From NCBI RefSeq assembly GCF_900177745.1, contig NZ_FXAR01000007.1:89598-153597 (forward strand): 64,000 nucleotides of DNA, in the 5' to 3' direction. The translations under genes were made by a program, and so were the position numbers. The stretch's first letter is position 1. Every line of letters starts with the position of its first letter. This document shows positions 48,506 through 57,893 of the stretch, piece by piece. The stretch comes from Corynebacterium pollutisoli (lineage in GTDB: Bacteria > Actinomycetota > Actinomycetes > Mycobacteriales > Mycobacteriaceae). A model generated the notes under the pieces. That model ran no database searches. It was not told the origin of the DNA and saw only the letters and a list, made by a program, of their open reading frames with translations.

Positions 48506-49213
48506 GTGTTGTACACCTCGACCTTCATGATGCGCGACGGCCATGTCGCGAATCTGGACGCCCACCTCGATCGGCTCCGCGCGGAGGCGTCCCACCATCC
48601 CCACGCCGTCGACGAGGTCCTGGCCAAGCTCCGGGAGGCTCCGACGGGTGTCTACCGTCCCCACATCCAGGTCGGGCGGACGACGATCACGGTCGAGCTG
48701 CACCCGGCGATCATGCCGCGCGAGGAGGTCACGGTCGACGCCGAAGGTATCCCTGACCAGCGGCGACGCCCCACCCGCAAGGGGCCGGACTTCGGCTGGC
48801 AGATGCGTCAGCTCCACATGCTGCGCCACTCCGGCTCCGACGCCGGCCTGCTCATCGACGATCGCGGGATGGTCATCTCCGGCATCTTCTCCGCCCTGCT
48901 CTTCCTCCGGGACGGCACCGCGAACATTTCGGCGCACCCGCGGGCGGCGGAGTCCATCACCCTCAACGCGGCACTCGAACTACTCACAGAGGCGGGCGTG
49001 AGTGTTGTTGAACACCCCGAGGGGTTCACCATGCCGCAGCTGCGCGGCAACGAGACGTGGCTGCTCAGTTCCGTGGAGGGCGTCCGCAAGATCACCGGCT
49101 GGCTCGAGTACGGCTCCGTCCTGCCCCCGCGGGACGGCAACCGACCCCGGATGGGGGCACCCACCCACCGCGAGATCAACGAGCTCATGTGGCAGCGGGC
49201 CGGGAAGGTCTAG
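48506..49213 (+). CDS. pabC: Class IV aminotransferase / aminodeoxychorismate lyase-like (PabC)
   Basis: The 235-residue PLP fold-type IV protein begins at GTG 48506, seven bases after AAGGAG (48493-48498); an ATG at 48476 is in frame but lacks a ribosome site. It has RDGHVANLDAHLDRL near the start (usual Arg and Glu positions) and a C-terminal part resembling PabC, RGNETWLLSSVEGVRKITGW. The PLP lysine expected in the middle (TRKGPDFGWQ) is present. PabC makes p-aminobenzoate for folate, which would serve thyA and folA. The assignment is moderate because the enzyme is short. Confidence 0.7.
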   Translation: MLYTSTFMMRDGHVANLDAHLDRLRAEASHHPHAVDEVLAKLREAPTGVYRPHIQVGRTTITVELHPAIMPREEVTVDAEGIPDQRRRPTRKGPDFGWQMRQLHMLRHSGSDAGLLIDDRGMVISGIFSALLFLRDGTANISAHPRAAESITLNAALELLTEAGVSVVEHPEGFTMPQLRGNETWLLSSVEGVRKITGWLEYGSVLPPRDGNRPRMGAPTHREINELMWQRAGKV

Positions 49214-49896
49214 AAGATCGGCGACTCGTCGTCGAAGGCGTCGGGCCCGTCCTCGAGGAGGGTGTCCGGCGGGGTGTCCGAGTGGGCACCGCAGCCGTAG
49301 GTGGCGTGGACGATGTGCCCGTCGGCGGAGTACTCGTTGACGCAGGCCCCGAAGTTCTCGCCCAGGGTGTCCCCCACCTCGACGAAGAAGGCACAGGTCC
49401 GGCAGTTGAGGGTGGCCTTCTCCGCGAACTCGCTCGTCGGCCCGAAGTCCCCGGTGCGCCAGCGCTGCTTCGCGTCGTCGAGCCCGCGGCGGGAGAGGAT
49501 CGTGCGGCCGTCCCCGGTCTCGGTGAGGCGCTCGTCGCCCGGCTCCGGGGGCATGAGGTCGCCGGGGCCGAGGTCACCGGGGCGGATGCGATCGGACCAC
49601 GGCACCCACTCGGGGGCCCGGAGAGCCTCGCCGGTCGGGGCGGGCACGAGGGCCACCTCGTTGACGGTGACGTAGCGGGAGCCGGAGGCGCACGCCAGCA
49701 CGGCGTTCCACTCCCAGCCGCTGTAGCCGGGGACATCGGCGGCGAAGCGGTGCGTCGCGACGTTCCGCGTCAGCCCCTGCACACCGATGTGGTCTCCGAC
49801 GGGCCCGTCCCCGAGTTCCTCCAGGGCGGTGCGGGCGAGGTCGACGGCATGGGCGTCGAGAAGCGGATTCTTGCGGCGACGATGATTGGGGGACAC
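49210..49896 (-). CDS. DUF3027 protein
   Basis: The 228-residue product, taken from GTG 49896 (ATG 49914 adds six residues), contains cysteine-rich segments NCRTCAFFVEVGD, GACVNEYSADG and YGCGAHSD, which could bind a metal, and a Trp-rich middle (YSGWEWNAVL, PEWVPWSDRI). This matches the actinobacterial DUF3027 family of unknown function. CATAAT ends a few bases before the GTG, which favours that start. The stop shares CTAG with pabC. Confidence 0.8.
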   Translation of the reverse strand: MSPNHRRRKNPLLDAHAVDLARTALEELGDGPVGDHIGVQGLTRNVATHRFAADVPGYSGWEWNAVLACASGSRYVTVNEVALVPAPTGEALRAPEWVPWSDRIRPGDLGPGDLMPPEPGDERLTETGDGRTILSRRGLDDAKQRWRTGDFGPTSEFAEKATLNCRTCAFFVEVGDTLGENFGACVNEYSADGHIVHATYGCGAHSDTPPDTLLEDGPDAFDDESPIF

Positions 49897-49933
49897 GCCC
49901 TCATTATGGGCCATGTGCGGCACAATGGGGGTC

Positions 49934-50743
49934 ATGGGTCTCTCACCAGCGCTGCGCGTCGCCGTCACCGTGTTCTCGCTCGCCTCCGCGGCGGGTGCCA
50001 GTTCGTGCGCCCCAGGGGTGGAGGGCGCCCCGGGGGTGGAGCGGCTGGTGCCGGAGGTCGTCGCCACGTATCCCTTCGACGACACCAGCTTCACCCAGGG
50101 CCTCGAGAGGGAGGAGGCGGGCACGCTGCTCGTCGGCACCGGGTGGGAGGGCGAGTCCCGTCTCTACCGCGCCACGCTGGAGGGTGAGGAACTGGCCTCG
50201 GTCGACCTCGACCCGACCTGGTTCGGCGAGGGCGTCACGCGCCACGACGACCACATCTGGCAGCTGACCTGGCAGGAGAACATCGCGGTGAAGCGGGACG
50301 CCGCCACACTCGCGGAGATCGACCGCGCCTCCTACCCCGGCGAGGGCTGGGGCATCTGCTCGACGGGCACGGAGCTCATCATGTCGGACGGGTCGGCGCA
50401 ACTGCGCCGCCTCGACCCGGACACCTTCGCCGAGCTGGGTCGTTTCGACGTCACGCTCGAGGGCACGGCGCAGAACGGCCTCAACGAGCTGGAGTGCGTC
50501 GGCGACGACGTCTACGCCAACGTGTTCCTCAGCACCGACATCGTGCGTATCGACGCCCGCCCCGGCGACACCGCAGGCACCGTCACCGCCGTCATCGACG
50601 GCGCGGGCCTGCCGAACAACGCCCGCCCCGACCCCAACCACGTGCTCAACGGGATCGCCCACGTGCCCGACACGGACCGCTTCCTCGTCACCGGCAAACG
50701 CTGGCCCGACCTCTACGAGGTCGAGTTCGTGCCCGCTGGGTAG
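49934..50743 (+). CDS. Glutaminyl-peptide cyclotransferase-like beta-propeller, exported
   Basis: The 269-residue product has a hydrophobic leader with a cysteine (AGASSC), possibly a weak lipobox, and a five-bladed propeller of the plant-type QC family: TYPFDDTSFTQGLE, the repeated W-Q-L-T-W-Q, GWGICSTGTELIMSDGS and LNELECVGDDVYANVF. Enzymes of this family cyclise N-terminal glutamine. Its role outside the cell is unknown. Start 49934 is preceded by CACAAT seven bases upstream; ATG 49925 is an alternative. Confidence 0.85.
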   Translation: MGLSPALRVAVTVFSLASAAGASSCAPGVEGAPGVERLVPEVVATYPFDDTSFTQGLEREEAGTLLVGTGWEGESRLYRATLEGEELASVDLDPTWFGEGVTRHDDHIWQLTWQENIAVKRDAATLAEIDRASYPGEGWGICSTGTELIMSDGSAQLRRLDPDTFAELGRFDVTLEGTAQNGLNELECVGDDVYANVFLSTDIVRIDARPGDTAGTVTAVIDGAGLPNNARPDPNHVLNGIAHVPDTDRFLVTGKRWPDLYEVEFVPAG

Positions 50744-50746
50744 GAT
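50741..50746 (+). promoter_or_regulatory. -10 hexamer formed on the QC-like gene stop codon
   Basis: TAGGAT, of which TAG is the stop of the preceding gene, ends eight bases before ATG 50755 and would give a leaderless message for the DUF2771 gene. Confidence 0.5.
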
Positions 50747-50754
50747 TGACTGCC

Positions 50755-51324
50755 ATGGCCACCCCGAAGAAGGCGCGTCAGAAGGCGCTGCTGCAGTTCC
50801 TCACTCTCCTGGTCGCTGTCGTCATCATCGTCGTGGCGGCGGTGCTCGCCCAGAACTGGTGGAACAACCGTCCGGGCCCGCAGCCCCACGACGTGACGGT
50901 CACCGCCACCAACGGCGACGCGCAGATCGAGGTCTCCCCCTACATCGTGTGCGAACCGGGGCTGGAGTGCCCGGAGGGCGATGTCCCCAACCTGCCGGTC
51001 GGCCCGGACGACACCCTCGTCCTCGACATCCCGGAGGACATCCACGACCACGACTGGCAGCTGCTCATGATCTACGACGATCCGGCGGCCAACGACCAGC
51101 AGTTCCACGGGGCCTACGACACGACCTCCGTGGAGATCGCCGGCTCGGTCGACCCCGTCAACGAGGGTGATCCCCGCCCCCGCCTCATGGTCGTGGAGAT
51201 CTCCTCCGCCATGATCGGCCTCGACGCCAACGACGAGGAGACCCCCTACGCCACCGTGTGGTCGCTGAGCACCATGGAGGAGGGTGACACCCTCACCGAG
51301 CCGGACTCCCCCGAGTCCCCGTAG
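50755..51324 (+). CDS. DUF2771 membrane-anchored protein
   Basis: The 189-residue product has a basic N-terminus, one transmembrane helix (residues about 15-33, LLQFLTLLVAVVIIVVAAVLA) and an exported beta-rich domain containing a cysteine pair (YIVCEPGLEC) and the segment DHDWQLLMIYDD. It matches the corynebacterial/mycobacterial DUF2771 family of unknown role. No ribosome site precedes the ATG. Confidence 0.82.
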   Translation: MATPKKARQKALLQFLTLLVAVVIIVVAAVLAQNWWNNRPGPQPHDVTVTATNGDAQIEVSPYIVCEPGLECPEGDVPNLPVGPDDTLVLDIPEDIHDHDWQLLMIYDDPAANDQQFHGAYDTTSVEIAGSVDPVNEGDPRPRLMVVEISSAMIGLDANDEETPYATVWSLSTMEEGDTLTEPDSPESP

Positions 51325-51330
51325 ACGCCG

Positions 51331-51726
51331 TTAAGCGTCGAGTTCCTTGGCCACGGCGCGGAGGATCTCCGCGACCTGGCGGCCCACCGGCCGGTCCGGG
51401 TAGCGGCCGGCGGCGAGCCCCGGCTGCACCTGCGACTCCAGGACGGTGATGAGGTCCTGGATCATGGAGCCCAGTTCCTCTGGCTTGCGGCGGTTGACGG
51501 GACGGCGGCGCGGGGTGTCGAGCACATTGACGCGCAGCGCCTGCGGGCCACGGCGGCCGGCGGCGAAGTCGAACTCGATGCGCTGGCCAGCGACGAGCTC
51601 GTCAACGCCCGCGGGCAGCACCTGCTTGCCCACGTACACATCCTCGTCTCCCGGGTTGGAGACGAAACCGAAGCCCTTCTCGGCGTCGTACCACTTCACC
51701 TTGCCGATCGGCACAGTGTTCACCAT
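51331..51726 (-). CDS. Cold-shock-domain protein with C-terminal extension
   Basis: The 131-residue product has an N-terminal cold-shock domain with RNP1 GFGFVSNPG (K-G-F-G-F) and RNP2 DVYVGK, where the canonical V-F-V-H has become V-Y-V-G. The following 65 residues are basic, then helical (SMIQDLITVLESQ). Length is about twice that of a plain Csp, matching the longer CspB-type proteins of Corynebacteriales. It should bind single-stranded nucleic acid. AAGGAAGGG precedes ATG 51726. Confidence 0.88.
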   Translation of the reverse strand: MVNTVPIGKVKWYDAEKGFGFVSNPGDEDVYVGKQVLPAGVDELVAGQRIEFDFAAGRRGPQALRVNVLDTPRRRPVNRRKPEELGSMIQDLITVLESQVQPGLAAGRYPDRPVGRQVAEILRAVAKELDA

Positions 51727-51956
51727 TCCCTTCCTTGGTGTTGATGGTGTTGATCTAGTTGATCGTGAACGAATGAGTATACCCCCGCCACGGTCCGGCC
51801 TGATATTTCACTTTCCGGGGCGGTGCCGTTACCGACCCCGCGTGTGTGACGTGAATCATATTAGGCTGAGCTACCTTTTTGACCTGCAATTTCTTCCCTG
51901 AATCTCAGCCGTTCTCACCTTTTCTCCACCATTCCGAGAGTTGCGCGTGACTGAAA

Positions 51957-51972
51957 CGTTATAAACCGTTAT
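51957..51972. promoter_or_regulatory. Direct repeat of CGTTAT upstream of rpf
   Basis: CGTTAT occurs at 51957-51962 and 51967-51972, a 10-base period; read on the other strand these are ATAACG units like half-sites of the MtrA type. They lie roughly 100 bases before the riboswitch, in a plausible promoter position for rpf. The gap 51727-51950 shows no gene, only AT-richer sequence upstream of the cold-shock gene. Confidence 0.35.
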
Positions 51973-52039
51973 CGTATGCGGCAGGCACAGCGCAGTTGAT
52001 GACACCGCCACCCACGCCGAACCCTGTCCGGGAGGCGGA

Positions 52040-52235
52040 TCACCGCGCACCACCGTGCATCCCAAACGTGAACATCCATGTGGACAGGGGCGGGGAAACC
52101 ACCGCGGGCCCACCAGGTCCGCACCGGTAGGCAGCACCAGCTGCTTTCCTCGGGGTGAAGCCTCACACAGAGGCCGGGCACCAGCACCACAGTGATCCTC
52201 CGCCCGAACCCGACAGCTCACCTCGCAGGCGACAA
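52040..52235 (+). promoter_or_regulatory. c-di-AMP (ydaO-yuaA) riboswitch upstream of rpf
   Basis: Conserved blocks of the ydaO-yuaA motif appear in order: GACAGGGGCGGGGAAACCAC near 52083, CGGGGTGAAGCC at 52151-52162, and the closing CCGACAGCTCACCTCGCAGG ending at 52229. The element ends about 20 bases before the rpf start. This riboswitch class senses cyclic di-AMP and in actinobacteria is often found ahead of resuscitation-promoting factor and cell-wall hydrolase genes. Outer boundaries are approximate. Confidence 0.85.
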
Positions 52236-52240
52236 CATGA

Positions 52241-52870
<630 letters not shown>

Positions 52871-52886
52871 GACACCGAGTCCTCCA

Positions 52887-52912
52887 CGCCCCACCGGCCC
52901 ACCGGTGGGGCG
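52887..52912 (+). terminator. Terminator after rpf
   Basis: CGCCCCACCGG pairs perfectly with CCGGTGGGGCG around a 4-base loop, starting about 16 bases after the stop. Confidence 0.8.
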
Positions 52913-52961
52913 TCCGCGATTCCGACCCCGGATGCGGGAGGACAGCGGACACAGGGCCCAA

Positions 52962-53015
52962 GCACGGATCCCCCGGACACCACACACAACGGTGTGGCGC
53001 CCGGGGGATCCGTGC
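52962..53015. terminator. Large bidirectional hairpin between rpf and a convergent small gene
   Basis: Perfect 15-base arms (52962-52976 and 53001-53015) are extended by an inner ACACC/GGTGT pairing. The structure lies between two convergent genes and could terminate both. Confidence 0.8.
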
Positions 53016-53037
53016 GCTTCGTTAGGAGTCCGACACC

Positions 53038-53232
53038 CTACTTGTTGATACGGGTGTACGGGTGGACGTAGCCGAGTTCCTCTGCCGGCACCGGCAGAAC
53101 CAGGTCGTCGCCGTAGGGGCTGGAAGCGCCAGCCAGGGTGGAGGTAATTTCGGTCACGACGTGGCCGTCGTTGCGCGGGATGTGCTTGGGCCAGCCCGGA
53201 TCGACGTAGCCGCTCTTCTCAACGTTAGACAT
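53038..53232 (-). CDS. Small conserved corynebacterial protein
   Basis: The 64-residue product starts MSNVEKSGYVDPGWPKHIPRND and ends LGYVHPYTRINK. Unusual features are the many prolines and tyrosines and the absence of Cys. No family with known function is recognised. It is divergent from the XPB-partner gene across a 65-base AT-rich promoter region containing TAAAAT on the opposite strand. Confidence 0.65.
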   Translation of the reverse strand: MSNVEKSGYVDPGWPKHIPRNDGHVVTEITSTLAGASSPYGDDLVLPVPAEELGYVHPYTRINK

Positions 53233-53297
53233 GCCCCATATTGTTGCAAACCTCTGACGGAAAAGTAACTTGAACTGCAACTAAAATCGGCCACACC

Positions 53298-55508
53298 ATG
53301 TCTGCCACCCCCGAAAGCCCCGATTTCCGCACCTGGTTGAGCGAGCGGGATGACCTCGAGCTGGCGAATCTCCTGCGCTCCCGCCCGGATGTCGCCCTGC
53401 CGCTACCCCCGGGCATCACCCCCCTGGCGGCTCGTCTGCAGTTGCGGGCCTCGGTGGGACGGGCCGTGCGCACCCTCACCGCCCTGCAGCTGGCCACGCT
53501 CGAGGCGGCGGCGAACCTGGGCGGGGAGCTGGAGGCGGTGTCGCGGGAGGACATCATCGCGGCGGTGCCCGCGGACGCGCCTGTCGTCGGGGAGGCGATC
53601 GATCATCTCGTCGGCCTCGCGCTCCTCTACGGCACGGATTCCGCCCTGCGGGTAGCGGGCGAGGCGATGGCGTCACTGCCCACCGACTGGCAGCTGCTCG
53701 ACGACGCCCCCGCCACCCCGTCCCTGCCGATCGAGGGGTTGACGGAGAAGCAGCGCGCGATCCTCGACACGCTCCTCCACTCCGGCGGCGTCGGCCGGAC
53801 GAAGCACGCCGCCCCGGACGCGGATCCGACGCATCCGATCCCGGAGCTCATCAACGCCGGTCTGCTCGTCCGCGTCGACGCCGGCACGGTGCGCCTTCCC
53901 CGCCGCGTCCGGGCCGCGTTGCGCGGGCGGGACTTCGTGCGTCGTCCACTCACCCCCTCGCCCCGGGTCCGTGGGGAGATGCTTGCCGACGACCGCGCGC
54001 GCACCCGCGCCGACCAGGTCGGGGCGGCCGCCGGGCTGGAGGTGGCCCGCCATCTGCGGCACCTCATCGAACATCTGGGACCGGAGCCGGCTCCCTTGCT
54101 CAAGGAGGGCGGGGTGGGTGTGCGGGCCGTCACCACCCTGGCCCGCGCCCTCGGTATCACCGAGGTGGAGGTCCACCGCCTCGTCTCCCTCGGGCTGGCT
54201 GCGGGTCTCCTCGCCCGCGGTGACGTCGCCGACGAGGACGTCCTCGCCCCCACCGTCGCCGCCGACGAGTGGCTGGAGGCCGACCTGGCGACGCGCTGGC
54301 TGACCATGGCCGTCGGCTGGCTGGAGTCCCCGTGGGCCCCGTGGCTGGTGGGCACCCCGGACGAAAGGAAGGCCCCGATCCGGCTGCTGGCCGACGCCAT
54401 GCACCGCCCCCCGCTGGTCGAGCAGCGCCGCATGGTCATCAGCCAGTACGCCCTCCCGCCCGCGGGGACCGACGTCGCCGACGAGGAGCTGCGCGACGAC
54501 TTCTTCTTCTCCCATCCCATCGCCGCCACGCTCCTGCCCGACGAGACCGTCACCGCCATCATCGGGGAGGCCCGCTGGATCGGGCTGCTCGCCGGCGGCA
54601 CCGCCACCTCGCTGCTGCGCGCGCTTCTCGACGCCACCGTCGACCCCCTCGCCGTCGCCGCCGAGGTCACCCCGGGCACCGTCGAGCGTCTCATCCCGCA
54701 GGGCGACATGACGATCCTCGCCCCCGGCCCCCTCCCGCGGGCCCTGCAGACGGAGCTCGACCTGCTGGGGGAGATCGAATCCGCCGGACTGGCCAGCGTC
54801 TACCGTGTCACCGACTCCTCCGTCCGCCGAGCCCTGGACACCGGGCGCACGGCGGAGCAGCTGAAGAACTGGCTCGCCGATCACACGCTCGGGGACGTCC
54901 CGCAGTCCATCCTCTATCTCATCGACGACGTCGCCCGCCGCCACGGCACGCTGCGCGGCGGGCCGGCGATGAGCTACCTGCGCTGCAACGACCCCTCGCT
55001 GCTCGCCGAGGCCGTGCGCACCCCGGCCGCGGAGAACGTCGCCCTCCGGCTCATCGCCCCGACGGTCGCCGTCGCGCAGGCCCCGCTGGTCCGGGTCATC
55101 GAGGAGCTGCGCGCGGCCGGGTTCCAGCCCGTCGCGGAGGATTCGACCGGAGCCGCCCTCGACATCCGCCCGTCCCCGGCGCGTCTGCCCGCCCGGGACA
55201 TCCCGACCCGCCGCCCGCAGCAGCTGGAGGAGTCGCGGATCCAGGCCGCGGTGGCCGCCATCCGCCGCCACGACGCCGGGGAGACCGTCACCCCGGAGGA
55301 CACCCGCACCACACTGGCCATCCTGCAGGCGGCGGCACGGGGTGGGCGATCGGTGACGCTGGGGTTCGTCGACAAGCACGGGCGGGCCGTCCACAAGACG
55401 GTGACGCCGCTGACGGTGACCGGTGGGCAGGTCGACGCCCTCGACGAGGTGTCCGGCCAGGTGCAGCGCTTCACCCTCCACCGGATCACCGAGGTGCTGC
55501 TGGGGTAG
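53298..55508 (+). CDS. Helicase-associated domain protein, partner of XPB
   Basis: The 736-residue product has repeated winged-helix-like segments (LTALQLATLEAAANLGG, LTEKQRAILDTLLHSGG) and a C-terminal domain that includes LIPQGDMTILAPGPLP and the GRSVTLGFVDKHGRAVHKTVTPL segment. In actinobacteria such proteins are encoded immediately upstream of the XPB-type helicase, as here (42 bases). They probably assist it in DNA unwinding. TAAAAT at 53282 serves as a -10, close to the ATG. Confidence 0.85.
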   Translation: MSATPESPDFRTWLSERDDLELANLLRSRPDVALPLPPGITPLAARLQLRASVGRAVRTLTALQLATLEAAANLGGELEAVSREDIIAAVPADAPVVGEAIDHLVGLALLYGTDSALRVAGEAMASLPTDWQLLDDAPATPSLPIEGLTEKQRAILDTLLHSGGVGRTKHAAPDADPTHPIPELINAGLLVRVDAGTVRLPRRVRAALRGRDFVRRPLTPSPRVRGEMLADDRARTRADQVGAAAGLEVARHLRHLIEHLGPEPAPLLKEGGVGVRAVTTLARALGITEVEVHRLVSLGLAAGLLARGDVADEDVLAPTVAADEWLEADLATRWLTMAVGWLESPWAPWLVGTPDERKAPIRLLADAMHRPPLVEQRRMVISQYALPPAGTDVADEELRDDFFFSHPIAATLLPDETVTAIIGEARWIGLLAGGTATSLLRALLDATVDPLAVAAEVTPGTVERLIPQGDMTILAPGPLPRALQTELDLLGEIESAGLASVYRVTDSSVRRALDTGRTAEQLKNWLADHTLGDVPQSILYLIDDVARRHGTLRGGPAMSYLRCNDPSLLAEAVRTPAAENVALRLIAPTVAVAQAPLVRVIEELRAAGFQPVAEDSTGAALDIRPSPARLPARDIPTRRPQQLEESRIQAAVAAIRRHDAGETVTPEDTRTTLAILQAAARGGRSVTLGFVDKHGRAVHKTVTPLTVTGGQVDALDEVSGQVQRFTLHRITEVLLG

Positions 55509-55550
55509 GCGGCGGCACTGCTCACCCGCTGACCTGCCATACTGGTCCGC

Positions 55551-57209
55551 ATGGCTTTCGGTGACGGACCCCTGATCGTGCAGTCGGACAAGACGGTGCT
55601 CCTGGAGATCGATCACGCCCTGGCCGACGAGGCCCGGGCCGCCCTCGCCCCCTTCGCGGAGCTGGAGCGCGCCCCGGAACACGTCCACACCTACCGCATC
55701 ACCCCGCTGGCCCTGTGGAACGCCCGCGCCGCGGGGCACGACGCGGAGCAGGTCGTCGACGTCCTCGAGCGCTACTCCCGGTTCCCGGTTCCCCAGCCCC
55801 TGCTCATCGACGTCGCCGAGACGATGTCCCGCTACGGGCGCGTGCGCCTGCACAAGCACCCCGCCCACGGGCTCATCCTCGAGTCCGCGGAGCCGGCAAT
55901 CCTCGCGGAGCTGCAGCGGCACAAGAAGATCAGGCCGATGCTCGGTGAACCCGTCGACGCGGAGAACATCCCCGTCCACCCCTCGGAGCGCGGCCGCCTC
56001 AAGCAGGAGCTGCTCAAGGTGGGCTGGCCGGCGGAGGATCTGGCGGGCTACGTCGACGGCGAGTCCCACCCCATCGCCCTGTCCACGGAGAACGAGGACT
56101 GGGAGCTGCGCGACTACCAGCGCTACGCCGCCGACTCCTTCTGGGAGGGTGGGTCGGGCGTCGTCGTCCTGCCCTGTGGAGCGGGTAAGACGATGGTCGG
56201 CGCGGCGTCGATGGCACGTGCCCAGGCCACCACGCTCATCCTCGTGACGAACACCGTCGCCGGGCGGCAGTGGCGCAGCGAACTCCTGCGCCGCACCACG
56301 CTGACCGAGGACGAGATCGGCGAGTACTCCGGCGAGCGCAAGGAGATCCGCCCGGTCACCATCGCCACCTACCAGGTGGTCACCCGGAAGACGCAGGGCG
56401 AGTACCGGGCACTCGAGCTCTTCGACTCCCGCGACTGGGGGCTGATCATCTACGACGAGGTCCATCTCCTCCCCGCCCCCGTCTTCCGCATGACCTCCGA
56501 CCTGCAGTCCCGACGCCGCCTCGGGCTCACCGCCACCCTCGTCCGCGAGGACGGCCGCGAGGGCGACGTCTTCTCCCTCATCGGCCCGAAGCGTTACGAC
56601 GCCCCCTGGAAGGATATCGAGGCCATGGGCTTCATCGCCTCCGCGGAGTGCGTCGAGGTCCGCACCACCATGAGTGAATCGGAGCGCATGGTCTACGCCA
56701 CCGCGGAGACCGCCGACCGCTACCGTCTGGCGGCGAGCGCCTCCGGGAAGATGCGCGTCGTCGAGAAGCTCCTGGAACGCCACCGCGAGCAGCCGACGCT
56801 CATCATCGGCGCCTACCTCGACCAGCTCGAGGAGCTCTCCGCGCGTTTCGACGCCCCCGTCATCGAGGGCCGGACCTCGAACAAGCGGCGCGAGGAACTG
56901 TTCGACCAGTTCCGCTCCGGGGAGATCTCCGTGCTCGTGGTGAGCAAGGTGGCGAACTTCTCCATCGACCTGCCGGAGGCGGCCGTCGCGATCCAGGTGT
57001 CCGGCACCTTCGGCTCCCGCCAGGAGGAGGCCCAGCGCCTCGGGCGGCTGCTGCGCCCCAAGGCCGACGGCGGCGAGGCCCACTTCTACTCCATCGTCTC
57101 CCGCGACACCCTCGACTCCGAGTACGCGGCGCACCGCCAGCGCTTCCTCGCCGAGCAGGGCTACGCCTACCGGATCGTCGATGCCGACGACCTCGACCAG
57201 CTCGATTAG
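55551..57209 (+). CDS. XPB/Ssl2-like DNA repair helicase
   Basis: The 552-residue superfamily 2 helicase carries an N-terminal damage-recognition-like domain, Walker A LPCGAGKTMVG, DEVH (IIYDEVHLLP), LTATLVREDGRE, and the C-terminal RecA domain with SGTFGSRQEEAQRLGRLLRPK. It is equivalent to mycobacterial XPB (Rv0861c), a 3'-5' DNA helicase. CATACT seven bases before its ATG may be a separate leaderless promoter. Confidence 0.94.
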   Translation: MAFGDGPLIVQSDKTVLLEIDHALADEARAALAPFAELERAPEHVHTYRITPLALWNARAAGHDAEQVVDVLERYSRFPVPQPLLIDVAETMSRYGRVRLHKHPAHGLILESAEPAILAELQRHKKIRPMLGEPVDAENIPVHPSERGRLKQELLKVGWPAEDLAGYVDGESHPIALSTENEDWELRDYQRYAADSFWEGGSGVVVLPCGAGKTMVGAASMARAQATTLILVTNTVAGRQWRSELLRRTTLTEDEIGEYSGERKEIRPVTIATYQVVTRKTQGEYRALELFDSRDWGLIIYDEVHLLPAPVFRMTSDLQSRRRLGLTATLVREDGREGDVFSLIGPKRYDAPWKDIEAMGFIASAECVEVRTTMSESERMVYATAETADRYRLAASASGKMRVVEKLLERHREQPTLIIGAYLDQLEELSARFDAPVIEGRTSNKRREELFDQFRSGEISVLVVSKVANFSIDLPEAAVAIQVSGTFGSRQEEAQRLGRLLRPKADGGEAHFYSIVSRDTLDSEYAAHRQRFLAEQGYAYRIVDADDLDQLD

Positions 57210-57212
57210 GCT
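57207..57212 (+). promoter_or_regulatory. -10 hexamer formed on the XPB stop codon
   Basis: TAGGCT, starting with the XPB stop TAG, fits TANNNT and ends seven bases before ATG 57220 of the DUF3239 gene. Confidence 0.5.
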
Positions 57213-57219
57213 GACACGC

Positions 57220-57867
57220 ATGAAGGTATTCAGGTTCCAGGTGGACGAGCCGTTCGCGAAGAAGAACAACGAGATGCTCAAGGACACGCGGCGGCTGCAG
57301 GTCTCCGCGATCGTGTTCGGCATCATCCTCGCGATCGTCGCGGCGCTGCTCTTCGCGTTCCTCGGCACGGACTCCGCCACCGGGCTCATCGGCGGCATCA
57401 TCGCCGGCACCTTCGCCCTGCTGTGTTTCTTCCTCGCGGTCGTCGTGCCGCGCAAGGTCGGCGGCGCACAGGAACTCTACGACACCTACCCGCTGGCCCC
57501 GGCCGTCATCGCCGAGGTCAACGAGCGCGACTACGTCATCATGGCGCTGGTTAACACCAACGTGAATCCGCAGGCCTCGCCGCGCTGGGGTGCCGCCCTG
57601 CGCACCGTCACCCGAATCGAGGGCATCAAGGACCCCAAGCTGGGTACCCGCATCCCGGTGGCCGCCGTGCAGGGTCGCCGCAGCGTCGGCGACCAGGAGC
57701 ACTGGGACGAGATCTCCCCCATGCCGATCGCGTGGGGCACCCCGGACCAGGAGATCGTCACCGCCGCCCGCAAGGCCATCCCCGAGGATCAGTGGTCGCG
57801 CCTGGACAAGGCCCGCAAGCGCCTCGACGAGGTCAAGGCCACCAGGTTCAACCTGCTGGTCCTGTAG
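57220..57867 (+). CDS. DUF3239 membrane protein
   Basis: The 215-residue product has a charged N-terminus, two adjacent membrane helices (VFGIILAIVAALLFAFLG and IAGTFALLCFFLAVVVP) and a soluble C-terminal domain that contains LAPAVIAEVNERDYVIMALVNTN. The family is of unknown function and occurs in Corynebacterium. The start is supported by a leaderless -10 hexamer built on the upstream stop codon. Confidence 0.8.
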   Translation: MKVFRFQVDEPFAKKNNEMLKDTRRLQVSAIVFGIILAIVAALLFAFLGTDSATGLIGGIIAGTFALLCFFLAVVVPRKVGGAQELYDTYPLAPAVIAEVNERDYVIMALVNTNVNPQASPRWGAALRTVTRIEGIKDPKLGTRIPVAAVQGRRSVGDQEHWDEISPMPIAWGTPDQEIVTAARKAIPEDQWSRLDKARKRLDEVKATRFNLLVL

Positions 57868-57893
57868 CGCGTCGCCACCAGAGAGGTCACCCC

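Noticed and set aside
53673..57455. Open minus-strand frame of about 1260 codons opposite the XPB gene pair
   Set aside because: Its composition (Gly, Asp, Val, Arg-rich, no domains) is the mirror of GC-rich coding on the plus strand, where two well-recognised helicase-family genes lie. It has no ribosome site or promoter.
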